In this document: piece after piece, positions 1-9,270 of the stretch | Position numbering within the stretch: position 1 is the stretch's first letter | How the letters are laid out: each line of letters opens with the position of its first letter | Assembly: GCA_045562575.1 (NCBI GenBank) | Contig: JBJKVQ010000005.1 | Location: 1-38,783 of the forward strand | Length of the DNA: 38,783 bases | From: UBA6952 sp045562575 | GTDB lineage: Bacteria; Chloroflexota; Dehalococcoidia; Lucifugimonadales; UBA6952 | Direction: 5' to 3' | Notes under the pieces: generated by a model | Told to the model about the DNA's origin: nothing | Database searches by the model: none | What the model saw: the letters and a program-made list of their open reading frames with translations, nothing else | Position numbers and translations under genes: made by a program

Positions 1-116
1 CATAATTTACTCCTGAATTATATTTGTGATACTACCATACATTAATATTATTATAAATATAAGCACCTAGGTAAACTATTGATTATATGTTAGGGGTCTT
101 TTTAGGTTCAAATTAA

Positions 117-192
117 TGGACCGGGGGACGAGGCTCGAACTCGCAACATTCACCTTGGAAGGGTGACGCACTACCAATTGTGCTACCCCCGG
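117..192 (-). tRNA. tRNA-Gly (anticodon TCC)
   Basis: Read on the minus strand this folds as a complete cloverleaf. The acceptor pairs CCGGGGG with CCCCCGG, the D stem is GCAC/GTGC, the anticodon stem is TCACC/GGTGA around loop CTTCCAA (anticodon TCC, decoding GGA), and the T stem is GCGAG/CTCGT with a TTCGAGC loop. The discriminator base is T, as expected for bacterial tRNA-Gly. The 3' CCA is encoded (TGG at 117-119 on the plus strand). It is divergent from the hydrolase gene at 330. Confidence 0.95.
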
Positions 193-329
193 ATTGGATT
201 TATACATTAACATATAATACTATTTTTTTCCAAATTCTAAATAATTCGATTTATTAAAACTAATTCTGATATTCAATATTTAATTCAAATGCGTTATTAT
301 AAATTCCATATTCAGATAGAGAGGTGATT

Positions 330-1286
330 ATGGCTACTATTAATAGTGTGTTGGGACCACTGGATACTGATAATTTAGGATTTACTCTATCCCATGAGCA
401 TATATTAACCACATCAGCTGGTATACAACAGGTATTTCCCGAACTTATTCAGAGAGATCGTTTAGTTGAAAGAGCTGTTGAAACTTTTATTAAAATTAAG
501 TCTCAAGGTGTCGACACAATAATTGATGTAAGTACCCTAGATCTTGGACGAGATATACGTTTAATTGAGGAAGTATCTAAAAGATCTGGTGTCAATGTTA
601 TCTGCGCAACTGGAACATGGCGTGACATACCTAGAGTTTTTTGGACAGCATCACCAGATATCATTGCAGATTTATATATCCGTGAAATAGAAGTTGGTAT
701 TGAAGGAACTGGTATTAAGCCCGGAATTATAAAAGTTGCTAATGATATGGGGGGTGTAACGCCAGAAGGAGAAATAATATTAAGAGCAGCTTCACGAGCA
801 AGCAAGGCAACAAAAACTCCTATTTCTACACATACTTGGGCCCCAGAACGCGTAGGTGAACAACAAATTTCCATATTTGAAGAAGAAGGTATAGATCCAA
901 ACACTGTTTATGTTGGGCATAGTAATGATTCGACTGATATTAATTATCTCAAAAGATTATTATCAAAAGGTGTTTGGTTGGGTTTGGATAGATTGCCAGG
1001 AGGACATCACCCAGGAACCCCAGAGTGGGAACAAAGAGCTGTAATTACTAAAGAACTTATTGATGAGGGTTTTGATAATCGAATTATGCTTGGTCATGAT
1101 TGGTCCGTTGATTCATTTGTAAATTCTGAAGAGATGAGAGTAATGAGGCATGAGAGAAATCCAGATGGATATTTATTTATCAAAAATAAATTTCTACCAC
1201 GACTTAGAGAATTAGGTGTTAGTGAACAGTCAATTAGTCAAATGATGATTGAAAACCCTAAAACATTTTTTTCACTAAACCATTAA
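330..1286 (+). CDS. Phosphotriesterase-family metal-dependent hydrolase (lactonase/esterase-like)
   Basis: This 318-residue protein has the size and motif order of the phosphotriesterase/PTE-like lactonase family, a binuclear-metal TIM barrel of the amidohydrolase superfamily. The N-terminal HxH metal pair is in SHEHI (about residues 22 and 24). The likely bridging carboxylated Lys is in GIIKVAND, the two later His ligands are in STHTW and YVGHSND, and the catalytic Asp is in MLGHDWS. All key residues are present, so it should be active. Family members hydrolyse lactones, organophosphates or related esters; the substrate cannot be read from sequence. I chose ATG 330, which has GAGAGG a few bases upstream, over an in-frame GTG at 324. 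It ends 14 bp before the CoA-transferase array and probably heads that operon, so a lactonase that feeds acids to CoA-transferases is a reasonable inference. Confidence 0.85.
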   Translation: MATINSVLGPLDTDNLGFTLSHEHILTTSAGIQQVFPELIQRDRLVERAVETFIKIKSQGVDTIIDVSTLDLGRDIRLIEEVSKRSGVNVICATGTWRDIPRVFWTASPDIIADLYIREIEVGIEGTGIKPGIIKVANDMGGVTPEGEIILRAASRASKATKTPISTHTWAPERVGEQQISIFEEEGIDPNTVYVGHSNDSTDINYLKRLLSKGVWLGLDRLPGGHHPGTPEWEQRAVITKELIDEGFDNRIMLGHDWSVDSFVNSEEMRVMRHERNPDGYLFIKNKFLPRLRELGVSEQSISQMMIENPKTFFSLNH

Positions 1287-1300
1287 AGGGAGGGGGAGGA

Positions 1301-2641
1301 ATGGACGACTTACTTAAAGGATTAAGAGTTTTGGATTCTACAACCATGGTTGCAATGCCTACCGCAACACATATTTTAGCTGATATGGGTGCTGAAGTAA
1401 TCAAAATTGAAAATCATACAGCACCACGTTCTGAAGGTGGTGGTATTTTCCCAGACAATAAACCAGGTAGCAACTTTTGGAACAGAGATGGTTTATTTCA
1501 TACCTTACAAAGAAGTAAATTAGATATTACTCTCAACTTGAGATCTGATGAAGGTCAAGAGGCATTCAAAGATTTGGCATCTCTGAGTGATGTAATTATT
1601 GAAAATAATCGTGCTGGAAGTATGGGCAGACTTGGACTAGATTATGAAGAAATTAAAAAGATAAAACCCGATATAATTTATATATCTAATACTGGTTTTG
1701 GATACACTGGTCCATGGAAGCAATATGCGGGTATAGGTAGAATGTTCGAACTTACTTGTGGATTAAGTCAATTCACTGGCTACACAGATGAAGGTCCAAG
1801 ACGAGTTGGTGCTGCCTTTTACGATGTTCCTGTTGGTTGGACAGCTGTGTTTGCTATTATGTCTGCATTACTTCACAGACAAAAAACAGGTGAAGGTCAA
1901 TGGATAGACTTTTCTATGTATCAAATTGGAGTATCGACAATCGGTGACAAAATACTTGATTTTGTTGCTAACAAGCGAAATGGGCATGTCATGGGTAATG
2001 CCCACGAATACTATGCTCCACATAATATATATCCTACAAAAGGTGAAGATAAGTGGATTGCTATTGGAACAGAAAATGATTCACAATGGTTTACTCTTTG
2101 TGAGATTATGGAAAAGCCTGAATGGTGTCTTAGAGATGAATTTTCTGATTCCTTTTCTCGGCATAAAAATAGAGAAGACCTCGATTTATTAATTTCAGAA
2201 TGGACAACTTCTCAAGATAATCATGAATTAAGCGATATTTTACAATCAAAAGGTATACCAGCTGGACCAATTATGAATAGTAAGGATTTATTGTTCGATC
2301 AACATATGAATGATCGTGGTTTTTATGAACAGATAACCCATAATTCTTCAGATAACATTGGGAAACAAATCTATTCAGGACGGGCTTGGAAAATGTCTAA
2401 TGCGCAATCTAAGATCCGCCGACCTGGTCCTGGTATGGGTGAGCATAACGAACAAGTATTATCTGAATTGTTAGGTTACGATACAGACATAATTGATGAT
2501 TTTTACGATTTAGGAATAATTGCTGATCAACCTATAAATCAGAGATCTTCATCAAATCCACCTTCATTAGAAAAATTAAAAGAAGACGGTACAATTACTG
2601 ACTTTGATACAGATTATAAAACAAGCTTGGGATTGGAATAG
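1301..2641 (+). CDS. CaiB/BaiF family III CoA-transferase, long type, paralogue 1
   Basis: This 446-residue protein carries family III (formyl-CoA transferase/CaiB) hallmarks: an N-terminal nucleotide-fold segment ending in GAEVIKIE, a conserved LNLR-type strand, the FGYTGP loop, and GEGQWIDFSMYQ after the catalytic region. The catalytic Asp that forms the acyl-anhydride is D175 in AFYDVPVG. Family members move CoA between carboxylic acids without ATP. It ends with a tail (DFDTDYK, then LGLE) seen in the other long paralogues. It is the most divergent of the five long copies: its region after FGYTGP lacks the Pro-Ala-Gln-Ala-Thr-Thr segment found in the copies at 5172-10629. A strong Shine-Dalgarno (GGGGGAGGA) precedes ATG 1301. 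The stop is 2 bp from the next start, so the genes are probably co-translated. The substrate is unknown. Confidence 0.93.
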   Translation: MDDLLKGLRVLDSTTMVAMPTATHILADMGAEVIKIENHTAPRSEGGGIFPDNKPGSNFWNRDGLFHTLQRSKLDITLNLRSDEGQEAFKDLASLSDVIIENNRAGSMGRLGLDYEEIKKIKPDIIYISNTGFGYTGPWKQYAGIGRMFELTCGLSQFTGYTDEGPRRVGAAFYDVPVGWTAVFAIMSALLHRQKTGEGQWIDFSMYQIGVSTIGDKILDFVANKRNGHVMGNAHEYYAPHNIYPTKGEDKWIAIGTENDSQWFTLCEIMEKPEWCLRDEFSDSFSRHKNREDLDLLISEWTTSQDNHELSDILQSKGIPAGPIMNSKDLLFDQHMNDRGFYEQITHNSSDNIGKQIYSGRAWKMSNAQSKIRRPGPGMGEHNEQVLSELLGYDTDIIDDFYDLGIIADQPINQRSSSNPPSLEKLKEDGTITDFDTDYKTSLGLE

Positions 2642-2643
2642 TA

Positions 2644-3867
2644 ATGAGCGAAAAAGCATTAGATAACATAAGAGTTCTTGATATTAGTGATGATATTAGC
2701 GGAGCATATTGCACAAAGTATCTTGCAGATTATGGTGCAGATGTTATAAAGATCGAAAAACCTAATAAAGGAAACTCTACTCGGCATATGGGGCCATTCT
2801 TTCACGACGAACCTGATACCGAGAAGAGTTTGTTGTATTTCTATCTTAATTGTAATAAACGTAGTATCACCTTAGATATTAGTGATAAATCCGGACAAAA
2901 GATTCTTATTGAATTATTAAATAATGTAGATGTATTTGTAGAAAATTTTCAACCTGGATATTTGGAAGAAATTGGACTTAGTTATGAAGAATTACAACAG
3001 CAATTTCCAGAATTAATAATTATGTCACTTTCTCCGTTCGGACAATTTGGACCTCGTAGCCATTTTAAAGGTAATGATTTGATTTATTATGCAATGAGCG
3101 GAATAATGCATATAAGTGGAGCATATGGGAAACCCCCATTAAAACACGGTCACCCTCAGAGTTATTATATGGCTGGAATGACTGCTGCTTATACGATAAC
3201 ATCTGCGTTATTTTCTAAATCTATTACTAACACCGGCCAGCATATTGACGTCTCATTACAAGAAGTAGTCGCTTCTCATCACTATAATGGTCCAACGAGA
3301 TATACCTATACTGGGGCAATAGAAGCGCGTGCCACAAAAGTTGAAGGTAGTTCCTTCAAAGGGATTAAGTTTGAAGGAATTGTTAAGGCTAAAGATGGAT
3401 ATATTGGAGCTTCTTCTCAACAGGGAAGACAACGTCCACTTTTTAGTAACTATGCAGAAATGCTTGATATACCAGAACTGAATGATAAGAAATTTTCTAC
3501 TGCTACTGATCGAATTGATAATGCAGACGAGTTAGACAAAATCCTTTTGCCTAAGTTAGAAGAATGGAATAAATATGATTATTTCGATAAAACAATGAGT
3601 GATGGATGGGTTACGGGAGTAGTTCAAACACCTGAAGATTTATTAAAGTGCCCACAGCTGGGTGATAGAGAATATTTTATGGAGGTTGAGCATCCTGTAA
3701 TTGGTAAAATAACCATTCCTGGTGAGATTTTTAAACTTCCAAATTGCCCATGGCAATTCGCGCGAACAGCACCTTTATTGGGGCAACACAATACTGAAAT
3801 ATATTGTGAAGAATTGAATTATTCTAAAAATGACGTAGTTCTGCTTAAACAAGGAGGCATAATTTAG
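2644..3867 (+). CDS. CaiB/BaiF family III CoA-transferase-like, short type A, catalytic Asp replaced by Tyr
   Basis: This 407-residue protein is a clear family III CoA-transferase homologue, with GADVIKIE, NCNKRSITLDI, VENFQPGYLEEIGL and FGQFGP motifs. By hand alignment, the position of the catalytic Asp of paralogue 1 (D175) holds Tyr (Y174, in QSYYMAGM). It therefore probably cannot form the covalent acyl-anhydride by the usual route. It lacks the roughly 45-residue C-terminal tail of the long copies. Its closest neighbour is the next gene, with which it shares a DPD/PDTEKSL segment, LKHG..QS and a CPQL/HPIIGKI-type C-terminal region. Known heteromeric members of this family (for example BbsEF and SmtAB) make a structural or CoA-binding subunit role plausible, but a different catalytic mechanism is not excluded. 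Start ATG 2644 lies 2 bp after the previous stop with only a weak ribosome-binding site. Confidence 0.9.
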   Translation: MSEKALDNIRVLDISDDISGAYCTKYLADYGADVIKIEKPNKGNSTRHMGPFFHDEPDTEKSLLYFYLNCNKRSITLDISDKSGQKILIELLNNVDVFVENFQPGYLEEIGLSYEELQQQFPELIIMSLSPFGQFGPRSHFKGNDLIYYAMSGIMHISGAYGKPPLKHGHPQSYYMAGMTAAYTITSALFSKSITNTGQHIDVSLQEVVASHHYNGPTRYTYTGAIEARATKVEGSSFKGIKFEGIVKAKDGYIGASSQQGRQRPLFSNYAEMLDIPELNDKKFSTATDRIDNADELDKILLPKLEEWNKYDYFDKTMSDGWVTGVVQTPEDLLKCPQLGDREYFMEVEHPVIGKITIPGEIFKLPNCPWQFARTAPLLGQHNTEIYCEELNYSKNDVVLLKQGGII

Positions 3868-3887
3868 GATTATACTTGTAGAGATTT

Positions 3888-3896
3888 TGATATAAT
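3888..3896 (+). promoter_or_regulatory. Extended -10 promoter inside the CoA-transferase array
   Basis: In the only sizeable gap of the array (3868-3955) there is a perfect extended -10 element, TGATATAAT. No good -35 is present at 17 bp, which extended -10 promoters can tolerate. The predicted start near 3903 would give a leader of about 50 nt before the ATG at 3956, whose GGAGG ribosome-binding site is at 3942-3946. This would let the downstream five genes be transcribed separately. Confidence 0.5.
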
Positions 3897-3955
3897 ACGA
3901 TAGATCAAATACTTAACAAATTTGATACAAAACGTTGCAATGGAGGTTATGAAAT

Positions 3956-5155
3956 ATGATTGCACCTGGAGCTTTAGAAGATATAAAAGTCCTTGATATA
4001 AGTCAAGGTATAGCAGGTCCTTTTGCCGCCAAAATACTTGCTGATTTTGGCGCAGATGTTATAAAAGTTGAACCTTTAACTGGAGATTACGGTAGAACAA
4101 TGGCTCCATTCCATAAGGACGACCCTGATATAGAAAAAAGTTTATTTTTCCTCTTATTAAACCTAAATAAAAGAGGTATTACTTTAAACCTAGAAACATC
4201 AACTGGACAGAAGATATTCAAAGAATTAGTTGCTAAATGTGATGTGGTTGTTGAATCCTTTGAACCAGGTTACCTAGACTCATTAGGTTTAGGTTATGCA
4301 GAATTGGAAAAAATAAATCCTCAAATTGTCCTAACTTCTATAACCTGGTTTGGACAAACTGGCCCTTACAGTAATTATAAAGGTGAAGAAATAGTTGCAT
4401 ATGCTATGAGTGGAATTATGAGTATTAGCGGGACAGCTGATCGGGAACCATTAAAACATGGAGGATTTCAGTCACAATATGAATCTGGAATAAATGGTGC
4501 TTTGTCTACAGCTTTTACCTTGCTTATGAGAGATTTTACTAATGAAGGACAGCATGTGGATGTTTCTATACAAGAAGTTGTGAATTCAACACTAGTCGTA
4601 AATCAACCATTTTATAGTTGGACAGGAGCAGTTCAGGGCAGAAGAAGATCTGAAGGAGCTGGTTTTGGAAATGTGATGCCATGTGCTGATGGGTATTTCA
4701 TCAGTCAACCAGGTGGTGGAGCTACTTGGGATGATATTGTTGATTTTTATGGAGATGAAGTGCTCCGAGAAGAAAAGTTTGCTAATGCAGAACAGCGAGT
4801 ACAAAATGGTGTTGAATTCGATCAAGTTCTTACAGAAGCAACCAAAGATCGAAAAATGCACGAAATGTTTAAGTCAGCTTCAGAGGATTACCGTATGTTA
4901 TTTGGAATTGTTCAAACACCAGAAGATTTAGCAAACTGCCCTCAATTAGAAGCTAGAAATTTTTATGAAGAAGTTGATCATCCCATTATTGGTAAGATTA
5001 AGGTTCCATTTAGATTATTTAATATGAGTGAAACACCAAGTCAATATAGAATACCTTCACCTACTTTAGGACAGCATAATGTTGAAGTTTATACAGAAAC
5101 TTTAAATTATTCCAAAGAAGACTTAGTTAAATTACGTGAGTTAGAAATAATCTAA
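3956..5155 (+). CDS. CaiB/BaiF family III CoA-transferase-like, short type B, catalytic Asp replaced by Gln
   Basis: This 399-residue protein is the near relative of the gene at 2644. The family fold motifs are intact: GADVIKVEP, NLNKRGITLNL, VESFEPGYLDSLGL, FGQTGP and GQHVDVSIQEV. The catalytic-Asp position holds Gln (Q174, in QSQYESGI), with a Glu two residues later that could in principle substitute. Like its neighbour it lacks the long C-terminal tail. It has a strong GGAGG ribosome-binding site and its own candidate promoter, and lies 16 bp upstream of the long paralogue at 5172. It may be a non-catalytic partner subunit or a divergent enzyme; the substrate is unknown. Confidence 0.9.
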   Translation: MIAPGALEDIKVLDISQGIAGPFAAKILADFGADVIKVEPLTGDYGRTMAPFHKDDPDIEKSLFFLLLNLNKRGITLNLETSTGQKIFKELVAKCDVVVESFEPGYLDSLGLGYAELEKINPQIVLTSITWFGQTGPYSNYKGEEIVAYAMSGIMSISGTADREPLKHGGFQSQYESGINGALSTAFTLLMRDFTNEGQHVDVSIQEVVNSTLVVNQPFYSWTGAVQGRRRSEGAGFGNVMPCADGYFISQPGGGATWDDIVDFYGDEVLREEKFANAEQRVQNGVEFDQVLTEATKDRKMHEMFKSASEDYRMLFGIVQTPEDLANCPQLEARNFYEEVDHPIIGKIKVPFRLFNMSETPSQYRIPSPTLGQHNVEVYTETLNYSKEDLVKLRELEII

Positions 5156-5171
5156 TCGACTGGAGTATACA

Positions 5172-6524
5172 ATGACTAATTCACCTTTTGAAAATCTCAG
5201 AGTAATTGATTCAACATATGTGTTTGCTATGCCATACGCTGGTGGAATATTAGGAGATATGGGCGCTGAAGTTATTAAAATAGAAGGTCCGGCTCACCTA
5301 GATATTGTTCGTGGAGGACAATTTTCTGGAGGATTTCCAGATAATGACCCTGGTCAAGATTATTGGAATAGATCTGCTAGCTTTAATTTATTAAACCGCA
5401 ATAAAAAATCTCTTACATTAGATTTGAGTAAAGACGAATGTCGAGAATATCTAAAAGAATTAATTTCTATTAGTGATGTAATGATGGAGAACTATACCCC
5501 AAGAGTAATGAAAAGATGGGGTTTAGATTATGAAAATATTAAAAAGATTAAACCTGATTTAATATTAATATCTAATACTGGATATGGTCACGGTGATGGG
5601 CCTTTTTCTGCTTATCCCGCACAAGCTACTACTCAAGAAGCAACGCATGGCCATTGTTACATAACTGGATATAATAATGATATCCCTTCAAAAGCAGGTG
5701 CCTCTTATGTTGATTTTCTTGCATGTTGGTCAGGATTATTTGCAGTAGCTTCAGCATTGCGGCATAGAAATAAAACTGGCAATGGCCAGTGGATTGATAT
5801 TGGAATGTATCAACTTGGAGTAATGGGGACAGCTGAATATATTATGGATTGGCAATCAAATGAAAATAAGTCAGGGAGATTTGGTAATAGACATCCATGG
5901 AGAACACCTCAAGGAACATATCCTTGTGAAGGAGTAGATCAATGGGTTGTTTTATCAATTGGTGAAGATTCTCAATGGGCGCAATTTTGCCACATTATGG
6001 ATAAACCCGAGCTCGCAATCGATGATAAATATGCAACCTTATTAAATAGAAGGCAAAATCATGACGAAATAGATGTGATTATATCTGAGTGGACAAAAAC
6101 TAAAGGTAAATATGAAATCATGGAATTGCTACAAAGTGTAAATATCCCATGTGGTCCAGTTTTTGATTCAGCAGATTGCAATCTAAATCCACATTATCAA
6201 GAGCGAGGTTTCATCGAACGTGTTGAATATCCTGAATTTAGAAAGATCGGAACAAGAAAAATAATGGGACGACCTTGGAAGGGAAGTAAACTAGATGCTC
6301 GTGTACGAGCACCAATAGAACCGTTAGGTTCGAGTAATAGCCTTATTTTACAAGAATTAATTGGTATGAGTGACACGGATTTTGAAGACTTTAAAACTAA
6401 AGGATTTATATCTGAAGAACCTGCTGAAAAGCGAGAAGTACCTACCTCTTCATTAGAAGAACAAGTTCAATCTGGAAGACTTGCATATTTTGATCCAGAT
6501 TATAAAAATAAATTAGGAATATAA
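5172..6524 (+). CDS. CaiB/BaiF family III CoA-transferase, long type, paralogue 2
   Basis: This 450-residue protein has GAEVIKIEGP near the N-terminus, LNRNKKSLTLDLS, the YTPRVMKRWGLDY segment, GYGHGDGP, and the catalytic Asp at D181 (SYVDFLACW). After the glycine-rich loop is a segment with PAQATTQEATHGH and YITGY that is nearly repeated in the next gene. The two are therefore a recent duplicate pair. The tail ends YFDPDYKNKLGI. ATG 5172 has a CTGGAG ribosome-binding site, and only 14 bp separate this gene from the next. CoA transfer to an unknown carboxylic acid is expected; all recognisable catalytic features are intact. Confidence 0.93.
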   Translation: MTNSPFENLRVIDSTYVFAMPYAGGILGDMGAEVIKIEGPAHLDIVRGGQFSGGFPDNDPGQDYWNRSASFNLLNRNKKSLTLDLSKDECREYLKELISISDVMMENYTPRVMKRWGLDYENIKKIKPDLILISNTGYGHGDGPFSAYPAQATTQEATHGHCYITGYNNDIPSKAGASYVDFLACWSGLFAVASALRHRNKTGNGQWIDIGMYQLGVMGTAEYIMDWQSNENKSGRFGNRHPWRTPQGTYPCEGVDQWVVLSIGEDSQWAQFCHIMDKPELAIDDKYATLLNRRQNHDEIDVIISEWTKTKGKYEIMELLQSVNIPCGPVFDSADCNLNPHYQERGFIERVEYPEFRKIGTRKIMGRPWKGSKLDARVRAPIEPLGSSNSLILQELIGMSDTDFEDFKTKGFISEEPAEKREVPTSSLEEQVQSGRLAYFDPDYKNKLGI

Positions 6525-6538
6525 CGGAGATAATACCT

Positions 6539-7891
6539 ATGAAAGCACCACTAGAAGGAATACGAGTAATTGAATCCACATATGTATTTGCTTTTCCCTA
6601 TGCCGCTGGTCTTTTATCTGATCTTGGTGCTGAAGTAATCAAAATAGAAGGTCCGGGCAGACCTGATACTACTAGAAATGGAGCATTTGCTGGAGCATAT
6701 CCCGATAATATTGTAGGAGATGATTCATGGAATAGAACAGCTTCTTATAATCAGATCAATCGGGGCAAAAAATCACTCACTCTTGACTTAAGCAAAGATG
6801 AAGGTAGAGAAATACTAGTTGATATGCTTAAGCAATCAGATATATTTATGGAAAATTTTACCCCGCGTGTTATGAAACGCTGGGGACTTGATTACCCAAA
6901 TCTAAAAAAAATTAAACCAGATATTATTATGGTATCTAATACTGGTTATGGTCATGGTGAAGGACCTTGGTCATCATATCCAGCCCAGGCTACAACTCAA
7001 GAAGCAACTCATGGGCATTGCCATATTACTGGTTATGATAAAGATATTCCATCCAAAGCAGGACAATCGTTTATAGACTTTCTATCTTGCTGGTCTGGTT
7101 TAATGGGTATTGCAAACGCTTTGCGCCATCGTAATAAAACAGGTGAAGGACAATGGGTTGATGTAGGTATGTATCAGCTTGGTGCCTATCTAACATCAGA
7201 ATATATACTTGATTGGATGTCTAATTCATTTAAAGGTGAAAGAATTGGAAATCGACATCGCTGGAGGTCTATACAAGGAGTTTATCGTTGTTCTGGACCT
7301 GATGAATGGATTTCAATTTCTATTGGTACCGATTTAGAATGGGAAAAGCTATGTAATGCTCTGAATGCTGAAGAACTTCTTAATAATGATAAATATAAGA
7401 CAGAATTAAGTCGAAGAGACAACTATCAAGAAATTGATAAAATCATCGAAAAATATACACAATCTTATGATAAACATACCTTAACAACTATGCTGCAAAA
7501 TCTAAATATTCCAGCAGGTTCAGTTTATGATGCAAGTGATTCAAATACTAATCCTCATTATTGGGAACGAGGATTTTTAGAAACTGTTCAATTTCCAGAA
7601 GAAAGAAAAATGGGCAAACGTGTACTTATGGGTCGCCCGTGGAAAGCTAACAAATCTGATCTTAAAATACATCGTCCTGCACCAACTTTCGGGGATTCAA
7701 ATCATGATTTTATTGTTAATTTACTTGGTCATACTGAAGCAAAATACAATGATCTAGTAGAAACTAATATTACAACTACTGTACCCGTAAATCTTCGTCC
7801 AACACCTACAATGAGTCTTGATGAATTAGTTAAAGCTGGACGCTTAAAAACATTTGATCCAGATTTCAAGAAAAAACTAGATATTTTATAA
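6539..7891 (+). CDS. CaiB/BaiF family III CoA-transferase, long type, paralogue 3
   Basis: This 450-residue protein is the closest relative of the gene before it, sharing NFTPRVMKRWGLDYPN, GYGHGEGP, the PAQATTQEATHGH segment and HITGY. The catalytic Asp is D180 (SFIDFLSCW). The C-terminus ends TFDPDFKKKLDIL, the same tail motif as the other long copies. ATG 6539 follows a CGGAGA ribosome-binding site. Its last base lies 24 bp from the ATG of the next paralogue. It is probably a catalytically competent CoA-transferase; the sequence does not give the acid it acts on. Confidence 0.93.
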   Translation: MKAPLEGIRVIESTYVFAFPYAAGLLSDLGAEVIKIEGPGRPDTTRNGAFAGAYPDNIVGDDSWNRTASYNQINRGKKSLTLDLSKDEGREILVDMLKQSDIFMENFTPRVMKRWGLDYPNLKKIKPDIIMVSNTGYGHGEGPWSSYPAQATTQEATHGHCHITGYDKDIPSKAGQSFIDFLSCWSGLMGIANALRHRNKTGEGQWVDVGMYQLGAYLTSEYILDWMSNSFKGERIGNRHRWRSIQGVYRCSGPDEWISISIGTDLEWEKLCNALNAEELLNNDKYKTELSRRDNYQEIDKIIEKYTQSYDKHTLTTMLQNLNIPAGSVYDASDSNTNPHYWERGFLETVQFPEERKMGKRVLMGRPWKANKSDLKIHRPAPTFGDSNHDFIVNLLGHTEAKYNDLVETNITTTVPVNLRPTPTMSLDELVKAGRLKTFDPDFKKKLDIL

Positions 7892-7915
7892 ATAATGCAG
7901 TAAGGATTGCTAGAT

Positions 7916-9265
7916 ATGAAGTTACCTCTTGAAGGTGTACGAGTTTTGGACTCAACATACGTTGTGGCTATGCCGTATACGTGCGGTATTTTGGCTGATC
8001 TTGGTGCTGATGTAATTAAAATTGAAGGCCCTTCACATTTAGATGGAACTCGTGGCCTCTCACTTCCTGAAGGACCTGATGGTGACAGTTCAGGAGACTA
8101 TTGGAATAAAAAAGCTGGATTTAATACGATGAATCGTGGTAAAAGATCCTTGACTTTAGATATGGGAAGACAAGAAGGTCGAGACTTATTTATTGAAATG
8201 CTTAAAGTAAGTGATGTTGTTGTAGAGAATTTTACACCACGCGTAATGAAAAAATGGAATCTTACTTATGATGATATTAGGAAAATTAAACCAGATATTA
8301 TTATGGTATCTAATACAGGTTATGGACATAGCGATGGTCCGTATGCTACGTATCCGGGGCAAGCTACTACTATGGAAGCAACTCATGGAACTGCATCAGT
8401 AACAGGTTATCCAGGAGGACTTCCGGGCAAAGCTGGTAGATCATATGTAGATTTTTTAGCCTCATGGCATGCCTTATTTGCAGTTGCTTCTGCATTACGT
8501 TATAGAAATCGTACAGGTAAAGGCCAATGGGTCGATATAGGTATGTATCAATTGGGTGTTTCGTTTATTAGTGAATATATAATGGACTGGTTATCTAATA
8601 CTCGTTTACCATCACGAATCGGCAATCGACATCCTCAATATGCTCCACAAGGTTGTTATCCAACTAATGAAGAAGATCGCTGGATTACAATTTCTGTAAT
8701 TAATGAAGAACAATGGAAAAATCTCTGTTTATTACTTAATCGCAAAGATTTATTCTCTGATCCTAAATTTCATACTAATGAACTTCGTAAAAAACACCAT
8801 GATGAGCTAGATGAGATTATTGCTCAATATACAAAAGACTACGAACGATTTGAATTGACAGAAAAACTTCAAAAAAATGGTATTCCTTCTGGTCCAGTTC
8901 TTGATGTCCGAGATTCTTCAATTTCAAAACATCATTGGGAACGTGGTTTTCTTGAAAGAGTAGAAGGCGATTCAGATAGAGGATTAGGTGCACGCGTACT
9001 TATAGCTAGACCATGGCATATAAATAAATCAAATATTAAAATCAAAGGATATGGACCAGCACTAGGAGATGGGAATGAAGATATACTCAATAACCTATTA
9101 GCTAAAAGTAAGTCGTTTATACAAAATATGCATGATATCGATATAGTCAATGATGTGCCGACACAAGTCAGACAAGGTCGTGTAGCAACTGCTCAAGGTG
9201 GCACGCAAACCTTAGGTAATGGATGGTTTGATAAAGAGTATAAGAAAAACTTAGGAATTGAGTGA
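7916..9265 (+). CDS. CaiB/BaiF family III CoA-transferase, long type, paralogue 4
   Basis: This 449-residue protein starts MKLPLEGVRVLDSTYVVAMPY. I chose ATG 7916, with AAGGA upstream, over an in-frame TTG at 7907, because the paralogues at 6539 and 9271 start at the same alignment point. The catalytic Asp is D179 (SYVDFLASW). The glycine-loop region reads GYGHSDGPYATYPGQATTMEATHG, here split as GYGHSDGP then PGQATTMEATHG, and closely matches the next gene, with which it forms a second duplicate pair. The tail is WFDKEYKKNLGIE. It ends 5 bp before the ATG of the next copy, so translation is probably coupled. Confidence 0.92.
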   Translation: MKLPLEGVRVLDSTYVVAMPYTCGILADLGADVIKIEGPSHLDGTRGLSLPEGPDGDSSGDYWNKKAGFNTMNRGKRSLTLDMGRQEGRDLFIEMLKVSDVVVENFTPRVMKKWNLTYDDIRKIKPDIIMVSNTGYGHSDGPYATYPGQATTMEATHGTASVTGYPGGLPGKAGRSYVDFLASWHALFAVASALRYRNRTGKGQWVDIGMYQLGVSFISEYIMDWLSNTRLPSRIGNRHPQYAPQGCYPTNEEDRWITISVINEEQWKNLCLLLNRKDLFSDPKFHTNELRKKHHDELDEIIAQYTKDYERFELTEKLQKNGIPSGPVLDVRDSSISKHHWERGFLERVEGDSDRGLGARVLIARPWHINKSNIKIKGYGPALGDGNEDILNNLLAKSKSFIQNMHDIDIVNDVPTQVRQGRVATAQGGTQTLGNGWFDKEYKKNLGIE

Positions 9266-9270
9266 ATGAG

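Noticed and set aside
194..218. TTGGAT and TATAAT as a plus-strand promoter for the hydrolase gene
   Set aside because: The spacer is only 13 bp, and the TTGGAT begins right beside the tRNA 5' end on the other strand. A weaker TTCAAT-N17-TATTAT pair at 272-300 is possible but not convincing.
503..904. Antisense frame of 133 codons inside the hydrolase gene
   Set aside because: It lies wholly opposite a gene with intact family motifs and has no recognisable domain or ribosome-binding site.
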